Below, piece after piece: positions 52,988-61,849 of a DNA stretch of 64,000 nucleotides (within the stretch, counting starts at the first letter, position 1; every line of letters begins with the position of its first letter). Source of the DNA: CAVRTM01 sp963724015. Lineage in GTDB: Bacteria > Actinomycetota > Actinomycetes > Actinomycetales > Dermatophilaceae. Below the pieces are notes generated by a model. It ran no database searches. It was given only the letters and a program-made list of their open reading frames with translations, and was not told where the DNA came from. The position numbers were made by a program, and so were the translations under genes. The stretch is from positions 62,001 through 126,000 of the forward strand of contig CAVRTM010000021.1 in NCBI GenBank assembly GCA_963724015.1, read 5' to 3'.

Positions 52988-55900
52988 ATGACCGCGCAGC
53001 CGTCCGGTCGCCAGCTCCCGAGGTGGGTCGCCAGAATCGGTGACGACGACCTGAGGGACGAGCTCGGCGAAGGCACCTTCGCCCGGGGTGAGGCCTACGC
53101 CCGTTCGGGCGCGGTCACCACGCTCGTGGCGGGCAGGGGTGGCCTCACCCTCCTGGCCACCGTCCGGGGCAGCGGGGGCCGCAGCTACCAGACGATGGTC
53201 ACCGTGCAGGGCGTTGATGGGCAGCTCGACGAGCCGCTCTCCTGGTCGGGTCGGTGCAGCTGCCCGATGCAGGTCGACTGCAAGCACGTCGTGGCGCTCC
53301 TCCTGACCGCGCGCGGCCGGCTCGTGGACACGGGGCGGCCCATCGCTCCCCCCTGGGAGGCATCCCTCGCGGGTCTGCTGCCGGATCGGCCGACGGCAGG
53401 CGACCTCGCGCCACTGGCCCTGCACGTGGAGCCGGTCACCCCCCAACCCTCTCGGTACGCCGGGTCCCCGACACCGGTGCTGACGCTGCGCCTGCACCCG
53501 GTCACCAGCGGCAAGAACGGCGGGTGGATCCGGTCCGGGGTGTCCTGGCGTGAGCTGGAATACCCCCACGGCAAGGTCCGCGCCGACCCCGGCCAGCGCG
53601 AGGTGGTCCTGGCGCTGCTCTCCACAGCGCGTGCTCGCGCCCACGGTGGTTACTTCCCCGTCCAGCCGCATCTGCGGGTGGAGGACGTGGGCCCGACCCT
53701 CTGGCGACTGCTGCGGGAGGCCAAGCTGTCCGGCATACCGCTGGTCTCGGGGAGCAGGGGCGAGCTGGAGGTGCGGCTCGCCGACGAACCGGCCACCGTC
53801 GTCCTGGATGCCCGGCAGCGCGGGCCCGGCGGGGACGTCACCCTGTCGCCGCGGCTGATGATCCCCGAGTCCGCGGGCCTGGACGGGGACATCGGCTTCG
53901 TCGGTGATCCCGCGCACGGCGTGTTCGTCCACGGCCGGGACGCGCTGGTGCTGGCTCGGTGTGACCCGCCCCTGGACCCGTCCCTCAAGGGCCTTCTGGG
54001 CGCCGGTGAGTCGCTGCACATCCCTGCGGCGGACGTCCCCCGCTTCGTCGGGCTCTACTACCCGGCCCTGCGTCAGCGCGCGTCCGTCGAGTCCTCCGAC
54101 GGCAGCGTCGAGTTTCCCGAGGTGCGACCGCCCAGGCTGGCGCTGTTCGTCCGGTTCGAGCCGGGGCACCGGGCGCTGGTGCGGTGGTCCTTCCTGTACG
54201 ACGTCGGGGGCGACGGCATCACCGTGCCGATCCTCGACCACGGCGACCGGCACCCGCGTGACCGCGCCGCGGAGTCCGCCCTGCTGGGCAGCCTCGAGGC
54301 GCTCGACGTCCTCCCCCGGCTGCGAGTCGTGGTCGGCACCGAGCGCCGACTCGTGCCCGAGCAGCGACTCGGCGGCCTCGACACCGCCACCTTCGTCGGC
54401 GAGGTGCTGCCGGTCCTGCGGCAGCGCGAGGACGTCGTCGTGACCACCGAGGGGACGCCGCTGGCCTACGCCGAGGTCGAGGAGGCGCCGCTGATCTCGG
54501 TGTCGGCCAGCGACTCCAGCGGCGACGCGGTCCCTGGGGACTGGTTCGACCTCGGCATCACCGTCTCGGTCGCGGGCGAGGAGGTGCCGTTCGCCCCGCT
54601 GTTCGCGGCGCTGGTGCGCGGTGATGGCCACCTGATCCTCGACACGGGCACGTGGTTCAGCCTCGACCGGCCCGAGCTGCGCGCCCTGCGGCGGCTGATC
54701 GAGGAGGCCCGCTCGCTGCAGGACCGCGACTCCGGCACGCTGCGCGTCACCAGGTTGCACGCGGGGCTGTGGGAGGAGCTGGTCAGCCTGGGCGTCGTCG
54801 CACACCAGAGCGAGCGGTGGTCGCGGACCGTCGGGGCGCTGCTGGACCTGAAGACCGTTCCCACGCCGCCCTGCCCCACCGGGCTGACGGCCGAGCTGCG
54901 CGACTACCAGACCGAGGGCTACCAGTGGCTCTCGCTCCTCTGGGACCACCAGCTCGGTGGCGTCCTGGCCGACGACATGGGGCTGGGCAAGACGCTCCAG
55001 ACCCTGGCGATGGCGGCCCGGGCCCACGAGCTCGGAACCCTGACGCCGGAGGCCCCGCTGCTGATCGTGACCCCGACGAGCGTGGTCTCGACCTGGCAGC
55101 GTGAGGCCGCACGGTTCTGCCCCGACCTGCGCGTGGCGGCGGTGACCGAGACGCGGAAGCGGAGCGGTCAGCCGCTGGCCGAGGCCACCGCCGGCGCCCA
55201 TCTCGTGGTCACGTCCTTCGCGTTGCTACGGCTGGACGAGGACGCATTCCGCGAGGTGTCCTGGAGTGGCCTGGTTCTCGACGAGGCCCAGTTCGTGAAG
55301 AACCACCAGGCCAAGACCTACCAGGTGGCCCGCCGGCTGCCCGCGCCGTTCAAGCTGGCGATCACGGGCACGCCCTTGGAGAACTCGCTCATGGACCTGT
55401 GGGCGCTGCTGTCGATCGTGGCGCCCGGGCTCTTTCCGAATCCGCAGCGGTTCACCGAGCTCTACCGCAAGCCGATCGAGAGCGGCCAGTCGCCCGAGCT
55501 GCTCGGCACGCTGCGCCGCCGGATCCGCCCCCTGATGCTCCGCCGGACCAAGGAGCAGGTGGCGGGCGACCTCCCGCCCAAGATCGAGCAGGTCCTGCAC
55601 GTGCAGCTGAACCCGCAGCACCGTCGGATCTACCAGACGCACCTGCAGAGGGAGCGCCAGCGGGTCCTGGGGCTGCTCGGTGACGTGGACCGCAACCGGA
55701 TCGCGATCCTGCGCTCGCTGACGGTGCTGCGCCAGCTCAGCCTGGATGTCTCGCTGGTCGACCAGGCGCTTGCCGGCAAGGTGCGGTCGAGCAAGATCGA
55801 TGCGCTGGTGGAGCAGGTGCAGGAGCTGGCCGCCGAAGGGCACCGCGCGCTGGTGTTCAGCCAGTTCACCGGGTTCCTGCGGCTGGTGCGTGAGCGGTTG

Positions 55901-56293
55901 ACCGCCGAGGGCATCGACCACGTCTACCTCGACGGCCGGACCCGGGACCGGCCCCGCCGGATCGCCGAGTTCACCGACGGCGAAGCACCGGCCTTCCTCA
56001 TCAGCCTCAAGGCCGGCGGCTCCGGACTCACCCTCACCGAGGCCGACTACGTCTTCGTCCTCGACCCGTGGTGGAACCCCGCCGCCGAGGCTCAGGCCGT
56101 GGACCGCACCCACCGCATCGGCCAGGACAAGACCGTCATGGTCTACCGCCTGGTGGCCGAGGGCACCATCGAGGAGAAGGTCGTCGAGCTGCAGCAGCGC
56201 AAGCGCGACCTGTTCGCGCGGGTGATCGACGCGGAGGGGATGATGGGCGCGCCGCTCAGCGCCGACGACATCCGGGGCCTCCTCCAACCCTGA
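52988..56293 (+). CDS. SWIM-domain SNF2-family DNA helicase
   Basis: 1101 residues from ATG 52988. A SWIM zinc finger near residue 90 has CSCPMQVDCKHVVALLL (C-x-C-xn-C-x-H). The SNF2 ATPase begins near 640: YQWLSLLWDH, LADDMGLGKTLQTL near 660 (Walker A), LVLDEAQFVKN near 764 (DEAQ box), ITGTPLENS. The helicase C-terminal half has FSQFTGFLRLVRE, LISLKAGGSGLTL near 1003 and DPWWNPAAEAQAVDRTHRIGQ-type motif VI (split: WWNPAAE then DRTHRIGQ). It remodels or translocates on DNA; related actinobacterial proteins are uncharacterised. A long stop-free frame on the opposite strand is a composition effect. Confidence 0.92.
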   Translation: MTAQPSGRQLPRWVARIGDDDLRDELGEGTFARGEAYARSGAVTTLVAGRGGLTLLATVRGSGGRSYQTMVTVQGVDGQLDEPLSWSGRCSCPMQVDCKHVVALLLTARGRLVDTGRPIAPPWEASLAGLLPDRPTAGDLAPLALHVEPVTPQPSRYAGSPTPVLTLRLHPVTSGKNGGWIRSGVSWRELEYPHGKVRADPGQREVVLALLSTARARAHGGYFPVQPHLRVEDVGPTLWRLLREAKLSGIPLVSGSRGELEVRLADEPATVVLDARQRGPGGDVTLSPRLMIPESAGLDGDIGFVGDPAHGVFVHGRDALVLARCDPPLDPSLKGLLGAGESLHIPAADVPRFVGLYYPALRQRASVESSDGSVEFPEVRPPRLALFVRFEPGHRALVRWSFLYDVGGDGITVPILDHGDRHPRDRAAESALLGSLEALDVLPRLRVVVGTERRLVPEQRLGGLDTATFVGEVLPVLRQREDVVVTTEGTPLAYAEVEEAPLISVSASDSSGDAVPGDWFDLGITVSVAGEEVPFAPLFAALVRGDGHLILDTGTWFSLDRPELRALRRLIEEARSLQDRDSGTLRVTRLHAGLWEELVSLGVVAHQSERWSRTVGALLDLKTVPTPPCPTGLTAELRDYQTEGYQWLSLLWDHQLGGVLADDMGLGKTLQTLAMAARAHELGTLTPEAPLLIVTPTSVVSTWQREAARFCPDLRVAAVTETRKRSGQPLAEATAGAHLVVTSFALLRLDEDAFREVSWSGLVLDEAQFVKNHQAKTYQVARRLPAPFKLAITGTPLENSLMDLWALLSIVAPGLFPNPQRFTELYRKPIESGQSPELLGTLRRRIRPLMLRRTKEQVAGDLPPKIEQVLHVQLNPQHRRIYQTHLQRERQRVLGLLGDVDRNRIAILRSLTVLRQLSLDVSLVDQALAGKVRSSKIDALVEQVQELAAEGHRALVFSQFTGFLRLVRERLTAEGIDHVYLDGRTRDRPRRIAEFTDGEAPAFLISLKAGGSGLTLTEADYVFVLDPWWNPAAEAQAVDRTHRIGQDKTVMVYRLVAEGTIEEKVVELQQRKRDLFARVIDAEGMMGAPLSADDIRGLLQP

Positions 56294-56343
56294 CCTCCCG
56301 TCTGCGGACCGCTCGTCGGACTCGGGTGGGGTACGGTCGCCCC

Positions 56344-56742
56344 GTGCCTGCCACTTCCGCGCTCGATGAGCTGGCGCGCCAGAAGTTCGTCTCCCTGACG
56401 ACGTACCGCCGGTCGGGTGCCGGGGTCCCGACTCCGGTCTGGGTCGCCCGCGACGGCGACGCCTTGGTCGTCACCACTCCGGCGGGCAGCGGCAAGGTCA
56501 AGCGGCTGCGCGCCGACCCGCGGGTGGAGATGCGCCCCTGCAGCCGGAGAGGTCGGGTCGACGAGGCGTTGGTGCCCGTGGCCGGGGTGGCCGAGGTCAT
56601 CACCGATGACGTGACGTGCACGCGGTTGACGGGGGCGCTCCGCAGGAAGTACGGCATGGAGTTCCGCCTGGTGATGGTGGTCGAGCGGCTGTTCCGCTCC
56701 GGCGAGGCCCGTCGCGTGCTGCTGCGCATCACACCAGCCTGA
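56344..56742 (+). CDS. PPOX-class F420-dependent oxidoreductase
   Basis: 132 residues from GTG 56344. A split-barrel flavin-type fold: FVSLTTYRRSGAGVPTPVWVARDG, LVVTTPAGSGKVKRLRADP and VEMRPCSRRGRV are typical of the Rv2074/Rv1155-like group, which binds F420 or another flavin and reduces small molecules. It lies 50 bases after the helicase gene and might share its transcript. The substrate is unknown. Confidence 0.85.
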   Translation: MPATSALDELARQKFVSLTTYRRSGAGVPTPVWVARDGDALVVTTPAGSGKVKRLRADPRVEMRPCSRRGRVDEALVPVAGVAEVITDDVTCTRLTGALRRKYGMEFRLVMVVERLFRSGEARRVLLRITPA

Positions 56743-56941
56743 GCAACGCCGGTCCACGCCGCAGGTGCTCCCACTTCGGGCATGGTTCCTGCAGGTTCGC
56801 GCGCATGCCGAATGCGTCGTGGTGCCAACGTAATTCGCTCCGAGGGCATCAACAAGGGGCTGCACGCCGGGCAGGCCGTCCGGCACGGCCGCAGAGCTCG
56901 CAGAGGGCACAGGTCGGTGTACCGGTGGGCGTCCCTGGGCT

Positions 56942-57157
56942 TCAGGCTCTCCCGACGGCGGACCGCCGGCTCAACCGCAGCGCCGCCCTACGGCGCCTGA
57001 GCTGCCGGATCACGCCGGCCTGCCGGGACCGCAGCGCTTGTGCCCGCTCCGCCGCGGCGGTGCCCTGCCGACAGCCGCGGTCGGCCCGGAGGTCGTCCTC
57101 GATCCGGGCGAGCTCGCTGATGAGCTCACGCACTGTCGGTTGCCCAACGTCATCCAT
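56942..57157 (-). CDS. Small coiled-coil protein, DUF2630-like at best
   Basis: 71 residues from ATG 57157, chosen because GAGAGGAA lies six bases upstream. TVRELISELARIEDDLRADRG then ERAQALRSRQAGVIRQLRRRRAAL forms two helices with heptad spacing. Several short actinobacterial proteins (for example DUF2630) have this helix-turn-helix hairpin, but the match is weak. The basic C-terminus may bind nucleic acid. It is divergent from the CorA-type gene at 57409. Confidence 0.5.
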   Translation of the reverse strand: MDDVGQPTVRELISELARIEDDLRADRGCRQGTAAAERAQALRSRQAGVIRQLRRRRAALRLSRRSAVGRA

Positions 57158-57408
57158 GTTGTTCCTCTCGCGGGTTCGACCTCGGGGGCCCAGCCGAGCC
57201 TGCGAGCCGGCTGTCGGGCGCGACGCCGAGTCTGTGATCTGCGCTTGAACGTTGCCTGTGTGTGCACCTGCGGGTCTGCTGTGAACTCCCGCGAGCAGTG
57301 GCCGAGCGAGCCTGGCTCGCGGCTGGCGGCCCGATGGACACGTCAGGTGCATCGGCGTTGAATCGGGTCGCGGGGGGACAACGAGGCCATCGAGCCTGAG
57401 GAGTCGCC

Positions 57409-58422
57409 ATGATCATCGACTGCGCCCACTACCGCGACGGACGCCGGCAGAGCGACACGCCCATGACCCTGGACGTCGCGGCGACCACGTGCCGGGAGGA
57501 GGGCTTCATCTGGCTGGGCCTGTTCGAGCCCAGCGCTGCCGAGCTCGACGAGGTCCGGCAGTGCTTCGGGCTCCACGAGCTGGCGGTCAAGGACGCGGAG
57601 ACCTTTCACCTGCGTCCCAAGATCGAGCAGTACGAGCGTGCCGTTGATCTCGTGATCCTGCGGACCGCGCGCTACGACGACGCGCGGGAGGAGGTCGACT
57701 TCGGCGAGATCAGCATCTTCGTGTCCTCAAACTTCGTCATCACCGTCCGGCAGGGTGTGGCCAGCGAGCTGCACGCCGCCCGGCAGCGGCTCGAGGAGCA
57801 CCCCGAGCTGCTGCAGCTGGGGTCGGCGTCGACGCTGTGGGCGATCCTCGACCAGGTCGTCGACGGGTACGCGCCGGTGGTGGCCGAGCTCGAGCGGGAC
57901 ATCGAGCAGGTCGAGGGCACCGTGTTCGCCGGCGAGGTGGCGCCGACCGAGCGGATCTACTTCCTGCGCCGTGAGGTCACCAACTTCCACCGGGCGGTCC
58001 ACCCCCTGCTGGCCGTCCTCGCAGCCGTCGAGCGGACGGCTCGAGATGGCGAGCTCCTGCCCTACCTGCGTGACGTCCGCGACCACCTCCTGCTCGTCAA
58101 CGAGGAGGTCTCGGCCCAGCGTGACCTGTTGGCCACCATCCTGGAGGCCAACATGGCCGTCATCACCGTCGAGCAGACCCGGGTGTCGGTGCGTCAGAGC
58201 GCCACCATGGAGCGGCTGACCGTGCTCGCCACGGTGTTCCTGCCGTTGACGTTCGTGACAGGCTTCTTCGGGCAGAACTTCGGGTGGTTGCTCGGGCACA
58301 TCAGCGGCTTCACCGCCTTCGTCTTCTACGGCATCGGAGGCATGGTGGTCCCCCTGGTCCTGCTCTACCTCTGGCTGCGGTCCACCCGGCCCCGACCGGA
58401 GCGCGTCGATGCCGTTCCGTAA
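57409..58422 (+). CDS. corA: CorA-type magnesium/cobalt transporter
   Basis: 337 residues. The soluble N-terminal domain (about 1-250) has FIWLGLFEPSAAEL and IEQYERAVDLVIL; a long stalk helix leads to two membrane helices at the C-terminus. The conserved loop after the first helix reads TGFFGQNFGWL near 284-294: GQN in place of the classic GMN. The C-terminal helix ends with Arg-rich residues. GMN-to-GQN variants occur in distant CorA-like proteins and may change ion choice. It forms a pentameric channel in the family. ATG 57409 is preceded by GAGGAG. Confidence 0.87.
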   Translation: MIIDCAHYRDGRRQSDTPMTLDVAATTCREEGFIWLGLFEPSAAELDEVRQCFGLHELAVKDAETFHLRPKIEQYERAVDLVILRTARYDDAREEVDFGEISIFVSSNFVITVRQGVASELHAARQRLEEHPELLQLGSASTLWAILDQVVDGYAPVVAELERDIEQVEGTVFAGEVAPTERIYFLRREVTNFHRAVHPLLAVLAAVERTARDGELLPYLRDVRDHLLLVNEEVSAQRDLLATILEANMAVITVEQTRVSVRQSATMERLTVLATVFLPLTFVTGFFGQNFGWLLGHISGFTAFVFYGIGGMVVPLVLLYLWLRSTRPRPERVDAVP

Positions 58423-58685
58423 CGCGAGCGCATCCTGCCGACGCGGTCGCCGACCGGCAGCTGCCGACCCGGTCTGGGTCGCCGGCGACGGCGCCGCCTG
58501 CGCTCCCCGAAGGCTCGTACTTCGCATGTCAGGCACCCGTCGCGTCGCTGCGTCGCTGCCGCGGCTGAGGTCCGCCGCGTGCGTCACACAGGGGCCCTCA
58601 GCGTTCCGGCGTACGCCGAAAGGCCCTGTGGATAAACGGTATTGGCGGCGAGGGGGCTGTCGGTGGTCGCCGCTAGGTTGTTCTC

Positions 58686-59894
58686 ATGGAGGGGACCAGC
58701 TTCGAGGAGGACCAGGCGGCGCTGTTCGCCGTCGCGCCGATGCTGCGCCGGGTGCTGGCTCGGTTGGACCAGTTCGGGTCGGACCAGCTGGGGCCGGTGT
58801 TCGCCGAGCTGGACGCCGTGAAGAGCCTGTCCGGCGCGGGTCAGGTCGGGGTGCTGGACCAGGCGCTGACCCGCGGGGACGTGCGAGCCTCGGATGCGGC
58901 GTCGACGACCGGGTGGGTCCGGTCATGGGGGCCGTCCTACCGGGCCGGTGGCGCGGCTTCGTTGGTGAAGGTGGCCGAGGCGGTCGCCAAGCCGTGCAAC
59001 GCCCCGCTGGCCGAGGCGGTCCTGTCCGCGCGGGTCCCGGTCGGCAACGCCGCGGTCGCGCTGACCGAGATGGACAAGCTGCTGCCGCGGCTGACCCCGG
59101 CGTGCGCGGAGACGGTGCTGGGCGGGTTCGTCGCGATCGCCGAGACCGACGGCCCGGCCCAGATCCGGGCGCTGCGACCGCGGCTGATCGCCAGAGTACG
59201 GGCGGTTGGGGGAGTTCCAGCGCCGGGAGGACCTGCTCAAGCACGGCCGGTCGCTGTCCCAGCCGTACGCCGATGACGGGATGGCCGAGTACCGGCTCCG
59301 GCTGGACCCCGAGGGCCAGGCCGTGCTGGAGGCGATCCTCGGCCCGCTGGCCGCCCCGCAGCCCTCGACGCGTGACCGGGTCGGACCTCCGCACCAGCGA
59401 CCAGCGCCGCGCGGACGCGCTGGTCGAGGTCTGCCGGCGTGCTGCCGCCGCGGGCGGGTCCGCGCCGACCACCCCGAAGGCCGCGGTGGTGGTGACGATG
59501 GACTACCAGGACCTGAAGGAGCCTGACCGGGGCCGGGACGACGCTGACCGGGGACCTGCTGGCCCCCGAGACGGTGCGGCGGATGGCCTGCGACGCCGCC
59601 ATCATCCCCGCCGTCCTCGGGACGAGGTCCGAGCTGCTGGACCTGGGCCGGACCGTGCGGCTTGCGACGCCGAAGCTGTTCCTGGCGTTGTGCCTGCGTG
59701 ACCGCGGCTGCACGTTCCCGGGCTGCTCGCGGCCACCGGGCTGGTGCGACGCCCATCATGGCGTGCACTGGTGCGACGGCGGACCGACCGACCTGAGCAA
59801 CATGGCGCTGTTGTGCCCGCGGCACCACACGATCGTGCACCAGAAGGGCTACACCGCCACCATCACCACGACCGAGGTCACCTGGCACCTGTAG
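58686..59894 (+). CDS. DUF222 / HNH endonuclease-domain protein, 13E12 type (three frameshifts)
   Basis: About 401 residues when rebuilt. The N-terminal DUF222 region has QAALFAVAPMLRRVLARLDQ and PVGNAAVALTEMDKL; the C-terminal HNH domain has CTFPGCSRPPGWCDAHHGVHW and NMALLCPRHHTIVH, with the His-Asn-His and zinc Cys positions intact. The frame changes near 59207 (extra G before LGEFQRRED), 59375 (before GSDLRTSDQR) and 59522 (extra C before LTGAGTTLTGDL). Each is one base. These genes are often repeated and mobile-like in actinobacteria, and their function is unknown. Confidence 0.8.
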
Positions 59895-60038
59895 CTCCCC
59901 CGCCCCGCGGCCCGCCAGCACCAGGCGGGTCGCACCGGCACGCCTGGAGTCCCGCCGCGGACAGGAGGAGCGCCACCGCCAAGGGACGTCGCCGCTCGGA
60001 TGTGCCTCCGCATCACCGATGCTCTTCAGCCTCCTCAG

Positions 60039-60073
60039 CCTTCAGCCTTCAGCCTTCAGCCTTCAGCCTTCAG
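60039..60073. repeat. Five perfect heptamer tandem repeats
   Basis: CCTTCAG is repeated five times (60039-60073), with degenerate units on both sides from about 60023 to 60080. It lies in the 260-base gap between the HNH gene and the 3' end of cydC. Nothing else is seen in that gap. Confidence 0.85.
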
Positions 60074-60154
60074 CCGTCAGCGTTCTCGTGGGCGGCCACG
60101 ACCGCCGGTGTCGGGCCGGCGAACTCCCCGGTGGTGGCGGTCGGTGTCACCAGG

Positions 60155-61849
60155 TCAGTGCGGGGCGGCCCGGTGCAGCAGGACCAGCCGGCCCCCGCGC
60201 AGCTCGTAGGTCGCGTCCACCAGCTCCAGCCCCTCGGTGCGGTGGGTGAGGAGCACCACGGTGCGCCCGGTCGCAGCATCGAGCAGGTCGCCGACAACCG
60301 CCTCGGCCGTGGCCTGGTCCAGGCCCTCAGTCGGCTCGTCCAGGACCAGCACGGGCTGGTCGGCGAGGAGTGACCTGGCCAGGGCGATCCGACGCCGCTC
60401 GCCACCGGAGACCAGGGCGCCGCCCTGACCGAGCCACGTGTCCAAGCCGTCCGCCAGGCCGTCGTACCAGCCACCGAGCCGGGCCTGCCGCAGGGCCGCG
60501 ACGAGCTCGGCGTCGGGCGCGCCGGGGCGGGCCAGGGCGAGGTTGGCGCGCAGGGTCGAGGCGAAGACGTGCGCGTCGTCCGCGACCAGGCCCACCACTC
60601 GCCGTACGTCGTCGCCGGTCAGCCACCGGAGGTCGCCCCCGCCGAGCCGGATCTCGCCCTGCTCGGCGGGCAGGAACCGCAGCAGCACCGCGGCCAGGGT
60701 CGACTTGCCGGAACCGGACTCACCGACGACGGCGATGTGTCCACCGGCGGGAAGGGCCAGGCTCAGCCCGTCCAGGACGAGGGGTCCGTCGGGGGTCCAC
60801 CGGGCACGGACGTCGCGGAGCAGGAGGGGGTACGGCGGAGGGGGCAGCGGGCTCGGTGCTGCTGGGTCGTGGACCGCCGGTTCGGCATCGCGCAGGGCGA
60901 ACAGGCGGCGGGCGGCCTGACGCGCGTGGGTGAGCAGGACTGCGGCCTGCGGGAGGGGAACGAGCGACTCGAAGGCCGCCAGCGGCACCAGGACCACCAC
61001 GGCCAGCATCGTGCCGGTGAGGTGGCCGGACCGGACGGCGCTGGTCCCGACGACCGCCGAGCCCCACACCGCCGTTCCCGCCGCGATGGCGGCGAGGCCC
61101 GACCCGAGGCCAGCCGACCAGGCCGCGCGCCGGGCGACCATGGTCACCTCGGTGTCGAGCCGTTCGATCTCGCTGAGCTGGCGTCCCACCGCGCCGGTGG
61201 CGATGAGGTCCGGGGCGCCGGCCAGCAGGTCGACGACCGCGGCCGAGAGCGCCCCCCGCCCGGGCGCCAGCCGCGCCATCGCCCGTCGCGACACGAGGGC
61301 GGACGTCAGCGGCGCGGCCACGCCGGCCACGCCGAAGGCCACGGCCAGCACCACCGCCCAGGACGGCAGCACCCAGGCGGCGGCGGCGACGCAGGCGGCG
61401 GAGACGAATGCCGCGACGGCGGCCGGCTCGAGGACACGAAGGTGCAGGTCCTGGATGGCGTCGACGTCCGAGACCACGCCCGCGAGGAGCTCTCCGCTTC
61501 GGGCAGCCCCCAGCCGGGCGGGTGTCAGCGGCACCAGGCGCTCGTAGACGGAGGCGCGCAGGTCGCTCAGCAGCCGGAACGACGCGTCGTGGGAGATCAG
61601 GCGCTCGGCGTAGCGAAGGGCCGGCCGGGTCACACCGAAGAACCGCACGGCGACCACCGCGACGGTGAGCATGAGCACCGGTGGCTGCTGCGACGCACGG
61701 GCGATCAGCCAGGCGGCGGTGGCGGTGAGGCCGACGCTCGCGAGGAGCGCGGCGGCTCCTGCTGCCGCCGCCGCGACGAGGCGTCCACCGGCCGGCCGGG
61801 CGGTGGCGAGCAGCCGCAGCAGGTCGCGCCGGCCACGCGGTGCGGTCAC
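60155..61849 (-). CDS. cydC: Thiol/heme-linked ABC exporter, CydC subunit
   Basis: 564 residues: six membrane helices, then an ATPase domain with GESGSGKSTLAAV (Walker A), VSGGERRRIALARS (signature) and LVLDEPTEGLD (Walker B), and LLTHRTEG (H-loop). CydC with CydD exports glutathione/cysteine in E. coli and is needed to assemble cytochrome bd; actinobacterial substrates may differ. It starts four bases inside the end of cydD (ATGA-like overlap), so the two are coupled. Confidence 0.93.
   Translation of the reverse strand: MTAPRGRRDLLRLLATARPAGGRLVAAAAAGAAALLASVGLTATAAWLIARASQQPPVLMLTVAVVAVRFFGVTRPALRYAERLISHDASFRLLSDLRASVYERLVPLTPARLGAARSGELLAGVVSDVDAIQDLHLRVLEPAAVAAFVSAACVAAAAWVLPSWAVVLAVAFGVAGVAAPLTSALVSRRAMARLAPGRGALSAAVVDLLAGAPDLIATGAVGRQLSEIERLDTEVTMVARRAAWSAGLGSGLAAIAAGTAVWGSAVVGTSAVRSGHLTGTMLAVVVLVPLAAFESLVPLPQAAVLLTHARQAARRLFALRDAEPAVHDPAAPSPLPPPPYPLLLRDVRARWTPDGPLVLDGLSLALPAGGHIAVVGESGSGKSTLAAVLLRFLPAEQGEIRLGGGDLRWLTGDDVRRVVGLVADDAHVFASTLRANLALARPGAPDAELVAALRQARLGGWYDGLADGLDTWLGQGGALVSGGERRRIALARSLLADQPVLVLDEPTEGLDQATAEAVVGDLLDAATGRTVVLLTHRTEGLELVDATYELRGGRLVLLHRAAPH

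Noticed and set aside
52520..55201. Stop-free minus-strand frame of about 893 codons opposite the SNF2 helicase
   Set aside because: It reads through the complement of a conserved helicase and contains no recognised domain except the first part of the NUDIX gene at its end; high GC makes such frames common.
58409..59701. Long plus-strand frame overlapping the CorA-type end and the HNH gene
   Set aside because: Most of it is out of frame with the DUF222 protein; only a short part is true coding because of the insertions.
60039..60073. CRISPR or attachment-site repeat
   Set aside because: It is a simple seven-base microsatellite without spacers or an integrase nearby.
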